The position numbers and the translations under genes are program-made. Below, one piece after another: positions 32,256 through 40,486 of a stretch of DNA of 43,211 nucleotides. Numbering within the stretch: position 1 is the stretch's first letter; every line of letters starts with the position of its first letter. The stretch lies in the NCBI GenBank assembly GCA_002425685.1, contig DIMS01000111.1, positions 1 to 43,211 on the forward strand, given 5' to 3'. The stretch comes from Synergistaceae bacterium UBA5560. Lineage in GTDB: Bacteria; Synergistota; Synergistia; Synergistales; Aminiphilaceae. The notes under the pieces are model-generated. The model saw nothing but the letters and a program-made list of their open reading frames with translations. It made no database searches and had not been told where the DNA came from.

Positions 32256-32528
32256 CGCTCCATCATCTCCTCGTTTCCAAAGCTCCCTGTCCGGGAACAG
32301 GCGTCGAATGAAAAGCCTCGTTCCGCTTGCCTCAACGGAAGAAACGACCTTCGGCGAAGAGGTCTTTCACCTGTCACGTTCGCCTGTCCTGACCCTGAAA
32401 CTGCCGTCCTGTCTCGGGCAGATCCGTTCCTCTTCGATTGTGCGAAAGATATCGTACAGTATCAGCGGTACCGGAAGGGTGACACTCCGAAACAAACAGT
32501 ACCACATTTTTCCCGGAATTACCGTACG
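32256..32528. other. Intergenic region upstream of the DUF3084 gene
   Basis: With the adjoining lat terminator this makes a 358-base gene-free stretch. The DUF3084 promoter should be here, but no hexamer pair is convincing; TGTCAC, 17 bases, TACTGT near 32450-32485 (minus strand) is the best and is weak. No reading frame with a ribosome-binding site is seen. Confidence 0.4.
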
Positions 32529-32556
32529 AAAAAGCGGGCTCCACAAGGGAGCCCGC
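32529..32556 (-). terminator. Rho-independent terminator after lat
   Basis: GCGGGCTCC (32534-32542) and GGAGCCCGC (32548-32556) form a perfect 9-base stem with a 5-base loop, followed on the minus strand by TTTTT (32533 to 32529). It lies 58 bases past the lat stop codon. Confidence 0.93.
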
Positions 32557-32613
32557 GGGCATCGCTTTCTACGGAGTCGGACTCTTCCCGAAAACGTGTT
32601 CCGGGAGTGAAAC

Positions 32614-33975
32614 CTACTTGCCCATGCCCTTGAGGACTTCCCGGGAAATCTCGAGGCTCTTCTCGATATCCTCCACGGGAACGTTGAGGGCGGGACGATA
32701 CCGCATGGAGACGTTGCCGCAGGGAAGAATGAGCATCTTCCTGTCCCAGCATCCCTTCTTGAAGGTCTCCCGCAGCTCGGCGTTGGGGAAATCGTAGGCA
32801 CACATAAGCCCCTTGCCGCGCACGTTGGAAATGAGGTGGGGGAATTCCTTCTGGAGATCCAGAAGCCCGCTGAGCAACCGGGAGCCCGCCGTGTTGGCCA
32901 CGTAGTCGAGGATGTTCTCGTCGCGGTAGATTTCAAGATAGCGGGTGGCGCGGACCATGTCGCAGATGGTACCACCCCAGGTGGAGTTGATGCGGCTGGA
33001 GACGACGAAGCAATTGTCGTCCACGTCGTCGATGCGGGGTCCCGCTACGACGCCGCACTGCTGGGCCTTTTTCCCGAAGGAGAAGAGGTCGGGTCTCACA
33101 CCGTGATGCTCCCAGGCCCACATTTTGCCGGTGATGCCCATGCCGCACTGGACCTCGTCGAAGATGAGGAGGGTATCGCTCTCGTCGCAGATCTGGCGCA
33201 GAGCCTTGAAGAACTCGGTGCGGAAATGGTTGTCGCCGCCCTCGCCCTGGATGGTCTCGATGATGATCGCGCAGATGCCGTCGGGATCTTCGGCGATGGC
33301 ACGCTTGATCTGGTTGAGGGATGTGCGCTCCATCCACTCGACGATGCCCAGGTTCTGCTCGAGAGGCCAGATCATCTTGGGATTGAGGACTCTGGGCCAG
33401 TCAAACTTGGCAAAGAACTGATATTTGTTGGGGTCGTTGGTGTTGGTGACGGAAAGGGTGTAACCGCTGCGTCCGTGGAAGGCTTCGTTGAAATGAAGGA
33501 CCTTGGTGCCCTTGCTTCCCGAAACGGCCTGGCCTTTGGTGATCTTGCCGGCCTTGAGAAGTTTGCGCACCTTCCAGTCCATGGCAATCTTGAAGGTGTT
33601 CTCCACGGCGAGGGTGCCGTAGTCGATGAAGAAGAGGTGATCCATGCCCTCGGGTTTCGCCACTTCGGCAAAGGTTTTCACGAACTCCGCCATTTCGACG
33701 GTGTAGATGTCCGAATTGGCAACCTTGTTGATGGCGGAGCGGAAGATTTTCTCCTTGAACTCGTCGGTCGTCGTCCGCGGATGATTCATGCCGAAAGGTG
33801 CCGAGGCGAAGAACGTGTAGAAATCAAGCCACTGGTCTCCGGTTTTCGCATCGACAATGTGACTGCCCTTGGACTTTTCCATGTCAATGACGATATCGAA
33901 GCCGTCCCGGAGCATCCATTTCTCGATGGTCGGGAACACCTGGTCCGGAGTCACGCTCCACTTGACTTGTGCCAT
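32614..33975 (-). CDS. lat: L-lysine 6-aminotransferase (Lat)
   Basis: A 453-residue class-III PLP aminotransferase that transfers the epsilon-amino group of lysine to 2-oxoglutarate, giving 2-aminoadipate semialdehyde, an entry to lysine breakdown. Markers: FFASAPFGMNHP near the N-terminus, VENTFKIAMDWKVRK, NEAFHGRSGYTLSVTNT, ETIQGEGGDNHFR, TLLIFDEVQCGMGITGKMWAWEHHGV (PLP-ring Asp) and FSFGKKAQQCGVV with the catalytic Lys in GKK (301-303). These agree closely with the Mycobacterium Lat type and less with ornithine or GABA transaminases. AAGGAGG precedes the ATG. It is a single gene with its own promoter and terminator. The role in amino-acid fermentation is inferred. Confidence 0.9.
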   Translation of the reverse strand: MAQVKWSVTPDQVFPTIEKWMLRDGFDIVIDMEKSKGSHIVDAKTGDQWLDFYTFFASAPFGMNHPRTTTDEFKEKIFRSAINKVANSDIYTVEMAEFVKTFAEVAKPEGMDHLFFIDYGTLAVENTFKIAMDWKVRKLLKAGKITKGQAVSGSKGTKVLHFNEAFHGRSGYTLSVTNTNDPNKYQFFAKFDWPRVLNPKMIWPLEQNLGIVEWMERTSLNQIKRAIAEDPDGICAIIIETIQGEGGDNHFRTEFFKALRQICDESDTLLIFDEVQCGMGITGKMWAWEHHGVRPDLFSFGKKAQQCGVVAGPRIDDVDDNCFVVSSRINSTWGGTICDMVRATRYLEIYRDENILDYVANTAGSRLLSGLLDLQKEFPHLISNVRGKGLMCAYDFPNAELRETFKKGCWDRKMLILPCGNVSMRYRPALNVPVEDIEKSLEISREVLKGMGK

Positions 33976-34063
33976 TGTACCTTCCTCCTTGTGATCAAAC
34001 GGCTCGACAGCCCACCCTCGGAAATCACCTTGTGAACTGTACTCTTAACTTCACCCGGTTTAC

Positions 34064-34092
34064 ATTCTATGTCGGACTCGATCTTCGCGCAA
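34064..34092 (-). promoter_or_regulatory. Probable housekeeping promoter for lat
   Basis: On the minus strand TTGCGC (34087-34092), 17 bases, then TAGAAT (34064-34069): three or four matches in the -35 and five in the -10. The transcript would start near 34057 and carry an 80-base leader. Confidence 0.55.
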
Positions 34093-34389
34093 GTGGGAAT
34101 TTCCAGACATCAAACGACAATTCATTCCTTCGCGGAGAACATGTTGCATGGACACGCATCTTTTACTGTCAGTTGTGGCGGTCCAGGCACAGAAAAGAGA
34201 GGACGAAGATGATTACCGGGGGCAAACTTCGGTTTTCCTGAAGGGGTCGTGGATTCTCCGGACAGATGGCCTTTTTGAAGGGACACGGAACTGCAGAGCG
34301 GGTTTTCTCCAGGAGTATTCGGATTGGAGAAACGCTCACGGTGGAGACCTTTTTCAGCGATCCCCGCCGGTTCAGCCAAATGAGGCGAG
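34093..34389. other. Intergenic region between the ykgJ-like gene and lat
   Basis: About 300 bases. Frames on both strands (for example one from 34148 on the plus strand) have no ribosome site and no recognisable product. The operon ending in the YkgJ-like gene should terminate here, but I see no stem with a T run. Nothing else was identified. Confidence 0.4.
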
Positions 34390-34818
34390 CTAGAGATCGG
34401 GAAAGGGTGCCAGGGCAAGGTGTTCCCGAATGAGTGCAGCGGCGTGAAATCTTCCCGAATCCATGCCTGGACACCGCCTCGTCTCATCCGCCCAGTTGTC
34501 GGGATGCACGAGCAGGGAGGGCCAGAAAGGGAAGAGGCGACACTGAAGAGGCCTGACGTGGTACACGGCGCATCTTCCGCGAGAGGCATCGAAAAAAACG
34601 CAGTCGCCGTTCCACCGCTCCCGGAGCGAGGGACGGCGCTCCCTGGTCACCGTATAGGAACGGCGGAACTGTTCCGGAGAAAGAGCGAGAAAGGTACACA
34701 GGGCCTCCTCCTCGGAGGGAGTGAACCACACCGCTCCGGGCTCCCCTCGACAGCACCGGCCGCATCCCCGGCAGGAAAAAAATAAACCATTTATCCACCA
34801 CGGTTGATTTTTTGACAT
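34390..34818 (-). CDS. YkgJ family cysteine-cluster protein
   Basis: A 142-residue protein with the YkgJ/FliB-type zinc- or iron-chelating cysteine cluster. FSCRGCGRCCRGEPG lies near the N-terminus; CVFFDASRGRCAVYHVRPLQCRLFPFWP is the second half of the motif, and a last Cys lies in ETRRCPGMD. It starts two bases after the flgJ stop and so is probably made by re-initiation in the flagellar operon. No good ribosome site of its own is seen. Some relatives methylate flagellin lysines (FliB); this protein is far shorter than FliB, so its role is open. Confidence 0.8.
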   Translation of the reverse strand: MSKNQPWWINGLFFSCRGCGRCCRGEPGAVWFTPSEEEALCTFLALSPEQFRRSYTVTRERRPSLRERWNGDCVFFDASRGRCAVYHVRPLQCRLFPFWPSLLVHPDNWADETRRCPGMDSGRFHAAALIREHLALAPFPDL

Positions 34819-34820
34819 CT

Positions 34821-35138
34821 TCAGGCGTCCGCCGCCTTTTCCTGTGGAAGCGCCTCTTTCAACTGCTCGTAGAGGATCCGCCAGAGTCCGATTCCTTCTC
34901 CCCGCGTGAGAGATTCTGCAGCCATCTCGACGGAAAGGTCTTCAAGAACGCCGAAGGGGCGCTTTTCGTCGTGCCCCCCCATGCTGCGGGCCTGGTGCAT
35001 CATGTCCTTCCAGAGCATGCCGAGGAAAATGCCCTCGAACTGGCGGCACGCTTCCTCGAGTTCCGTCGCCTTGCGTGAGGATATTTTTTCTGCGATGTCT
35101 CCGCTCCGTGCTGTCCCGACCAAATCGTCGATCTTCAT
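34821..35138 (-). CDS. flgJ: FlgJ-type rod-binding protein, rod-cap domain only
   Basis: A 105-residue protein equal to the N-terminal rod-cap domain of FlgJ. The core is ELEEACRQFEGIFLGMLWKDMMHQARSMGG, then GVLEDLSVEMAAESLTRGEGIGLWRILYEQL, matching the 'FE-x-x-F-L-x-x-M-L-x-x-M' and 'D-x-x-x-x-x-x-A' patterns. The C-terminal muramidase domain of enterobacterial FlgJ is absent, so another enzyme must open the peptidoglycan. The ATG overlaps the flgI stop (ATGTGATG), so it is coupled to flgI. A GTG one codon earlier is possible. Confidence 0.88.
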   Translation of the reverse strand: MKIDDLVGTARSGDIAEKISSRKATELEEACRQFEGIFLGMLWKDMMHQARSMGGHDEKRPFGVLEDLSVEMAAESLTRGEGIGLWRILYEQLKEALPQEKAADA

Positions 35139-36292
35139 CACATGACCACCAGCTCTCCGTGAAGTGCACCCGCCTGCTGGATGGCCTGGAGAATGGCGAT
35201 GATGTCCCTCGGGCTGGCGCCGACGCCGTTCATGGATTCCACCAGGTCGTTCACGCTCGTCGCCGCGGGGAGTGTGAGGAGTTGTCCCGGCTGTTCCTGA
35301 ACGCTCACGTCCGTCTGGGTGGTCACCGTCGTCTCTCCCCGACTGAAAGGCTGCGGCTGAGACACGTCCTGGCGCTCCTGAACCCGAACGGTGAGGTTGC
35401 CGTGAGCGACGGCGACGGAACCGATGCGCACGTCACCACCCATGACGACCGTTCCCGACCGCTCGTTCACCACGACCCGTGCGACTGTGTCAGGACGAAT
35501 TCGAAGCCCTTCCACCTCGGCAAGGAACTGTGTGGGATTCGTACCGAAAGCGGGGGGCACCACGACGGCGACCCGGGTGGCATCGACAGGAGCGGCGATG
35601 TTGCCGTACTGTCGGTTGAGCACTTCCGCGACCCGCTGGGCAGTGGTGAAATCCGGATTCCGGAGCAGAAGGGTGATGCGCCCTCCCTCCGCAAAAGCCA
35701 TGGGAACATCCCTCTCGACGATGGCACCTCCGGCGACGCGCCCCGTGGTGGTGATGTTCTTCGTCACCTGCGCACCCTGGCCTCCCGCAGCGAAACCGCC
35801 CACGAGAAGGGGACCCTGGGCCACGGCATAGACCTTGCCGTCCGCAGCCTGGAGAGGTGTTTGCAGGAGAACGCCGCCCTGAAGGCTTTTCGCGTCCCCC
35901 ATGGCGCTCACGCCGACATCCACGGTCTGTCCCGGGCGGGCAAAGGCGGGAAGCTCGCAAGTCACGGTGACGACCGCAGCATTCTTGCTCTTGATAGCCT
36001 TGGTGTCCACGGCGACACCGAACTGGCGGGCCATGTTCTGCATCATGCGCAACGCCAGGTCACCCTTGTCTCCCGTACCCTGAAGCCCTACCACGAGCCC
36101 CATGCCGATGAGCTGATTGGGACGGACTCCCTCGACGTTGACGAGATCTTTGACCCGAACGTCCGGATGGAGTTCCTCCGCAAAAGAAGCTCCGGTCCGG
36201 AAAAGTGTCAACAAAAAAAGCCCCACGACTCCTACGACAAAGATGCTTCCCACTCCCGGAAAAATTCGCCGCGTCACCTTGGTGCAATACAC
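35138..36292 (-). CDS. flgI: Flagellar P-ring protein FlgI
   Basis: A 384-residue FlgI, which forms the ring around the rod in the peptidoglycan layer. The N-terminus is a long signal peptide (FVVGVVGLFLLTLF, cut near SFA-EEL). The mature part follows the family: VRVKDLVNVEGVRPNQLIGMGLVVGLQGTGDKG, MQNMARQFGV, and GDAKSLQGGVLLQTPLQAADGKVYAVAQG. It ends with SVNDLVESMNGVGASPRDIIAILQAIQQAGALHGELVVM. The GTG at 36292 has GAGGAG 10 bases upstream; GTG at 36301 is too close to it. A P-ring requires a diderm wall. It lies between flgH and flgJ in one operon. Confidence 0.95.
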   Translation of the reverse strand: MYCTKVTRRIFPGVGSIFVVGVVGLFLLTLFRTGASFAEELHPDVRVKDLVNVEGVRPNQLIGMGLVVGLQGTGDKGDLALRMMQNMARQFGVAVDTKAIKSKNAAVVTVTCELPAFARPGQTVDVGVSAMGDAKSLQGGVLLQTPLQAADGKVYAVAQGPLLVGGFAAGGQGAQVTKNITTTGRVAGGAIVERDVPMAFAEGGRITLLLRNPDFTTAQRVAEVLNRQYGNIAAPVDATRVAVVVPPAFGTNPTQFLAEVEGLRIRPDTVARVVVNERSGTVVMGGDVRIGSVAVAHGNLTVRVQERQDVSQPQPFSRGETTVTTQTDVSVQEQPGQLLTLPAATSVNDLVESMNGVGASPRDIIAILQAIQQAGALHGELVVM

Positions 36293-36306
36293 CGTCGTCA
36301 CACTCC

Positions 36307-36885
36307 TCAGAACAGAACCTGGAAGATTTGCGTGAGCACTCCGGGGCGTTGCACGCGCGTCAACGCACCCTTGCCCTCGATGCCCACCTCGGCATTCGCC
36401 ACAAGGTCGCTCAGAACCACATTGTCGGAACCGATGTCACTGGGACGCACGACACCGCGAAAGCGGAGCTTCAGGGTCTCGTCGTGCGTCTTGAGATCCC
36501 TTCCCCCCTCGATGACGAGGTTGCCGTTGGGCAGCACTTCCGTGACAAGACAGGTCATCCGCGCCGTCGCTGTATGGGTTCGCTCGGTACTGCCGTCTCC
36601 CTTGGTGGAACTGTCAGACTTGAATCCGAGAGCCTTGATGAAGCTGAACAATCCCCATCCGTCGGCGATGCTGGAGTCGTTGGTCTTCGAGACATCCGTC
36701 TTGGCCTCGTCCTTGGTTGCAGTTTTCTCCTTGACGAGCACCGTGACGATATCCCCCACCTTCGAGGGTTTTTGATCCGCAAAAAGGCTCCCCCCGTCCT
36801 GCCAAAGGGACTGAGCCCCTCCGACAGAAGCAAGGAACACACCCAAGAGACCCAACAGGGCCAGAACACTCATGCGACGTCCCAT
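36307..36885 (-). CDS. flgH: Flagellar L-ring protein FlgH
   Basis: A 192-residue FlgH, the outer-membrane ring around the rod. SLWQDGGSLFADQKPSKVGDIVTVLVKEKTATKDEAKTD is the usual start, followed by a Ser/Thr-rich loop and the conserved NGNLVIEGGRDLKTHDETLKLRFRGVVRPSDIGSDNVVLSDLVANAEVGIEGKG. The signal peptide (VLALLGLLGVFLASVGGAQS) contains no Cys near the cleavage site, so it lacks the lipobox seen in E. coli FlgH. ATG 36885 has GGAGAG eight bases upstream; a GTG at 36894 overlaps flgA. Confidence 0.95.
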   Translation of the reverse strand: MGRRMSVLALLGLLGVFLASVGGAQSLWQDGGSLFADQKPSKVGDIVTVLVKEKTATKDEAKTDVSKTNDSSIADGWGLFSFIKALGFKSDSSTKGDGSTERTHTATARMTCLVTEVLPNGNLVIEGGRDLKTHDETLKLRFRGVVRPSDIGSDNVVLSDLVANAEVGIEGKGALTRVQRPGVLTQIFQVLF

Positions 36886-36890
36886 GTTCG

Positions 36891-37799
36891 TCACTCTCCC
36901 TCCACGATGACCACGCCGGGACCGGAAACGACACAGGCGATGATCCGCCGGCTCAGTACATTACGTACTCGTATGGTATCACCTACACCACCGTTGTCGA
37001 GGGCCTCTCCCGAGGCCTCCACCTGAAGCCCTCCCGCCCGGAAAACGATCCGCACCGGATCTCCCTTGGCGATGACCGGTACCGATTCCACATCGTCCGT
37101 GAACACGACGCCTCCCTGCGCGAGATTTCTCGTAAGCCTCGCCCCGCGAAGCCGGAAGGGATCTGCGGGCGTCCGAAGCCCCGAACGTTCCACGAAAAGA
37201 ACCCGCAGATCTTCCTCGGAAAGGACGCTTCCCCTCGGCAGAGAACGGCGAAGCACCGCTGCAGGCTGGCGCCATTTGATGCGGACGGGAACCGAAAACT
37301 CCCGCCCCCCGGTCAGGCGATACCGAAGGACCGTCGCGGTGATGCCAGGCTTTATCTCCCTGGGACTGACGAGAACCGCTCCGGAAGGAAGCGCTCCCTC
37401 CCGTTCCACATCGAGACGCCAGACCCAACGGGAGAGACGGCGCACATCCGCCGTCACCGGATCCTCGGGCAACACGCGCACCCGCTCCGGCATGCGCAAG
37501 GCCACTCGAGTTCCGGCAAGTCCGACCCGTAAAAGAGCATCCAGCACCATGTCCCTGGTGAGAACCCCGTCCTTGGGAAGTATTCTGGCACCTGCGGCCA
37601 GGGCGACGAGAGACGGATCTCCGTCGAAGCTCGCCGCCTCGAGGAGCATCATCTCGCCACCTCGGTGGGAAAAATCCCGCTCCAGAACGACCAGAAGCGC
37701 TGCATTCTCCGCGCCGAAAGAGAGCGGAACCAAGAGAAACACGAAGGAAGAGAGAAACGCAAGGCGGGCCGAAAGACGACCCGCCCGAGAGAACGACAC
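36891..37799 (-). CDS. flgA: Flagellar P-ring assembly chaperone FlgA
   Basis: A 302-residue FlgA, the periplasmic chaperone for P-ring building. A signal peptide (LAFLSSFVFLLVPLSFGA) is followed by an N-terminal region of about 130 residues and then the SAF domain (RRSLPRGSVLSEEDLRVLFVERSGL, LRGARLTRNLAQGGVVFTDDVESVPVIAKGDPVRIVF). The end (GVGDTIRVRNVLSRRIIACVVSGPGVV) is strongly conserved. GGAGG, which includes the end of flgG, lies before the GTG start. It sits three bases after flgG and overlaps the flgH reading frame start region, in a tight operon. Confidence 0.92.
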   Translation of the reverse strand: MSFSRAGRLSARLAFLSSFVFLLVPLSFGAENAALLVVLERDFSHRGGEMMLLEAASFDGDPSLVALAAGARILPKDGVLTRDMVLDALLRVGLAGTRVALRMPERVRVLPEDPVTADVRRLSRWVWRLDVEREGALPSGAVLVSPREIKPGITATVLRYRLTGGREFSVPVRIKWRQPAAVLRRSLPRGSVLSEEDLRVLFVERSGLRTPADPFRLRGARLTRNLAQGGVVFTDDVESVPVIAKGDPVRIVFRAGGLQVEASGEALDNGGVGDTIRVRNVLSRRIIACVVSGPGVVIVEGE

Positions 37800-37801
37800 C
37801 G

Positions 37802-38590
37802 TTACCTCCGGAGGGAATTGGCGATACGCAGAAGATCGTCGGCGGTCTGTATGGTCTTGGAATTCGCTTCGTAGGCCCTTTGGGCGACGATCATGCCCAC
37901 CATTTCCTCCACGACTTCCACGTTGGACATCTCGAGAATGTGCTGGATAGTGGTTCCCATCCCTTCGTCGCCGGGGTTGGCCACCTGGGGCGCGCCGCTG
38001 GCGGCGGTCTCGACGAAAAGGTTTTTACCGATGGCTTTCAACCCTCCGGGATTGACGAAGCGGGCGAGTTCGATCTGCCCCACGTTCTGGGGGTTCACGT
38101 CTCCGGGCACAAGGACGCTCACGTCACCGGTGGGGCTGATGGTGATCTCCACGGCGTCCTCCGGAACGACCACGGCGGGCTCCAGAAGATATCCGTTGGA
38201 GGTGACGACCTGCCCGTCCCCATCGAGTCGCCACGCGCCATCCCGGGTGTAGGCGATATCGCCGTTGGGCAGTTGTACCTGGTAAAAACCGTCCCCCTCG
38301 ATGGCCACATCGAGCTGGTTTCCCGTGACCTTGAGATTTCCCGCGGACATGAGACGGTTCGTTCCCACCACACGGGTTCCCAATCCGACCTGGATGCCCG
38401 TGGGGACCACCGACGCGGGCTCCACGGGTGCACCGGGCTCGCGGTCTATCTGATAGAGAAGGTCCTCGAAATCGGCCCGTATTTTCTTGAAACCCGAGGT
38501 ATTCACATTGGACAGGTTGTTGGAGATCACGTCCAGATTCGTTTGCTGCGCGATCATACCCGTCGCGCCGGACCACAGGGATCGTATCAT
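37802..38590 (-). CDS. flgG: Flagellar distal rod protein FlgG
   Basis: A 262-residue FlgG. It opens MIRSLWSGATGMIAQQTNLDVISNNLSNVNTSGFKKIRADFEDLLYQ, including the rod-family ANNLANVNT-like motif and the FlgG-specific stretch that follows. The middle has GDGFYQVQLPNGDIAYTRDGAWRLDGDGQVVTSNGYLLEP, and the C-terminus ends VEEMVGMIVAQRAYEANSKTIQTADDLLRIANSLRR. Length equals the typical 260-262. GGGGAGG precedes the ATG. It is 24 bases after flgF. Confidence 0.97.
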   Translation of the reverse strand: MIRSLWSGATGMIAQQTNLDVISNNLSNVNTSGFKKIRADFEDLLYQIDREPGAPVEPASVVPTGIQVGLGTRVVGTNRLMSAGNLKVTGNQLDVAIEGDGFYQVQLPNGDIAYTRDGAWRLDGDGQVVTSNGYLLEPAVVVPEDAVEITISPTGDVSVLVPGDVNPQNVGQIELARFVNPGGLKAIGKNLFVETAASGAPQVANPGDEGMGTTIQHILEMSNVEVVEEMVGMIVAQRAYEANSKTIQTADDLLRIANSLRR

Positions 38591-38614
38591 GATGGGTTTC
38601 CTCCCCTCGCCAGC

Positions 38615-39409
38615 CTAGGCCTTGCCGTAGGTCTGATTGAGACGGCTCGCCATTTCGTCCTGCACCGAAACGGTCTTTGCCGCGGCCTCGTAGGCCCGAT
38701 TCGCCTCGACCATGCGAATCATCTCGGTGACGACGCTCACATTGGACATCTCCAGGATTCCCGAGGCAAGGCGGGGCTCCTCCACCGGTTGAGGTGCTCC
38801 CGAATCCTCCGTCTCGGAGAGGAGGGACTTCCCCTCCTGCCGGAGGTAGGTGGGAGATTCGAACTCGACCAATTGCAACTGATCCACCACGACGCCGTCG
38901 GCGATGACCTGCCCTCCCGCGTTGATGAAGACCGAGACCGCCTCGGCTCCGACCGCCACGGGACCGCCAAGCCCCTGGACGAGATGTCCGTTGTGGGTGG
39001 CGAGGTTTCCCTCTCCATCGAGGACGAAATGACCGGACCGTGTGTAGAAGGTGTTGCCGAGACCGTCCTGAACGGCAAAAAAGCCCTCTCCGAGGATGGC
39101 CACGTCGAGAGGCGCGTCGGTGACCCGCATGGCTCCTCCCTGGGTGTCCGTCACCGTTTCGGAGAGGACGTTCGCAAAGGCGGCGCTGCCGATGAGTTCA
39201 CGTTTTTTGAGGCGGTCCGGCTTGGGTGGATAGGTTTCGCCGGGATTGCCGTCGAGCTTTTCCATGAGCAACGTCGGAAAGGACTTGTTTACAGCGATAC
39301 GGCCACGGAAACCCGCCGTATCCACATTGGCGAGGTTATTCCCCGCCACGTCCAGCATCTTCTCCTGGACGAGCATTGCCGAAGCTCCCGCATACAGGCC
39401 TCGAAACAT
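38615..39409 (-). CDS. flgF: Flagellar basal-body rod protein FlgF (FlhO-like)
   Basis: A 264-residue rod protein of the FlgF/FlgG family. MFRGLYAGASAMLVQEKMLDVAGNNLANVDTAGFRGRIAV and the end SVVTEMIRMVEANRAYEAAAKTVSVQDEMASRLNQTYG match; GEGFFAVQDGLGNTFYTRSGHFVLDGEGNLATHNGHLVQG lies in the middle. It is less like FlgG than its neighbour and fits FlgF, or FlhO in Bacillus where mbl-flhO-flhP lie in the same order. GGGAGGG precedes the ATG. It follows the mreB-like gene by 18 bases. Confidence 0.9.
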   Translation of the reverse strand: MFRGLYAGASAMLVQEKMLDVAGNNLANVDTAGFRGRIAVNKSFPTLLMEKLDGNPGETYPPKPDRLKKRELIGSAAFANVLSETVTDTQGGAMRVTDAPLDVAILGEGFFAVQDGLGNTFYTRSGHFVLDGEGNLATHNGHLVQGLGGPVAVGAEAVSVFINAGGQVIADGVVVDQLQLVEFESPTYLRQEGKSLLSETEDSGAPQPVEEPRLASGILEMSNVSVVTEMIRMVEANRAYEAAAKTVSVQDEMASRLNQTYGKA

Positions 39410-39427
39410 GAAGGCCCTCCCTTCTTC

Positions 39428-40471
39428 CTAGAGACCGCGTCGTCCTCCTTTTTTCAGGGCGGACAAAACGGTTCCGGATTCTTTCAGCTTGTCCAGGGAG
39501 TCGAGCGCCTTGCCCGTGCCGAGGGCCACACACTCCAGCGGATGCTCGGCAATATAGCAGGAGATCTCCGTCTGCTCAGTCACCAGTTCCGTGAGCCCCC
39601 GCAGCAAAGCCCCTCCTCCCGTAAGGACGATTCCCCTATCGATGATATCGGCTGAAAGCTCGGGAGGCGTTAATTCCAAAACATGCCGAATTCCATCCAC
39701 AATGGTCTGCACAGGTTCGCGGATCGCTTCGGCCACGTCGTTGCTGCTGATTTCCACCTGGCGGGGAAGCCCCAGAATGAGATCCCGTCCTTTGATGGTC
39801 ATCTCGGCACTCTCGTCCTGTTTGGGGTGACAGGTGCCTATGGAGATTTTCAGATCTTCCGCCGTCTGTTCCCCGATGGCGAGATTGTACTGTTTCCGCA
39901 CGAAGCGCATGATGGCCTCGTCGAATTTGTCGCCCCCCACCCGCAGTGATTCCGCCACGACGATGCCCCCCAGGGAAATCACCGCGATGTCCGTGGTACC
40001 GCCGCCGATGTCGACGACCATGTTTCCCCGTGGTTCAGCCACGTCGAGTTCCGCACCGATGGCCGCTGCCATGGGCTCTTCGATGAGATAGGCCTCTCTG
40101 GAACCGACCTCCACCGCTGCTTCGAGGACGGCCCGACGCTCCACGTCGGTGGCTCCCGAAGGGACGCAGATCATGACGCGGTTCCGAAAGAACTTGCCCA
40201 CCCCGGACGTGACCTTGCGGATGAAATGACGCAGCATGGCCTCGGTCATGGTGTAGTTGGCGATGACGCCATCTCGGAGAGGGCGTACCGCCGTGACATG
40301 TCCCGGCGTGCGTCCGAGCATGCGCTTCGCATCCTCGCCGACGGCGAGGATTCTGTCGTTCGTCTGATCGAGGGCGACCACCGAGGGCTCCCGCAACACG
40401 ACACCTTTACCACGCACGAAAATGAGCACCGTCGCTGTTCCCAGATCTATGCCGATATCTCTTCCGAACAC
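39428..40471 (-). CDS. MreB/Mbl-type actin-like cell-shape protein
   Basis: A 347-residue bacterial actin. ATP-binding parts are IGIDLGTATVLIFVRGKGVV (phosphate 1), MVVDIGGGTTDIAVISLGGIV (phosphate 2) and GIVLTGGGALLRGL (adenosine). IREPVQTIVDGIRHVLELTPPELSADIIDRG is a typical MreB helix. The protein polymerises under the inner membrane and guides wall synthesis in rod cells. No mreC or mreD follows; instead it heads the rod-protein genes flgF-flgG, the same order as Bacillus mbl-flhO-flhP, so it is likely an Mbl-type second copy. The GTG start has AAGGAGG 10 bases upstream, over the end of truA. Confidence 0.92.
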   Translation of the reverse strand: MFGRDIGIDLGTATVLIFVRGKGVVLREPSVVALDQTNDRILAVGEDAKRMLGRTPGHVTAVRPLRDGVIANYTMTEAMLRHFIRKVTSGVGKFFRNRVMICVPSGATDVERRAVLEAAVEVGSREAYLIEEPMAAAIGAELDVAEPRGNMVVDIGGGTTDIAVISLGGIVVAESLRVGGDKFDEAIMRFVRKQYNLAIGEQTAEDLKISIGTCHPKQDESAEMTIKGRDLILGLPRQVEISSNDVAEAIREPVQTIVDGIRHVLELTPPELSADIIDRGIVLTGGGALLRGLTELVTEQTEISCYIAEHPLECVALGTGKALDSLDKLKESGTVLSALKKGGRRGL

Positions 40472-40486
40472 GGATGAGGACCCTCC

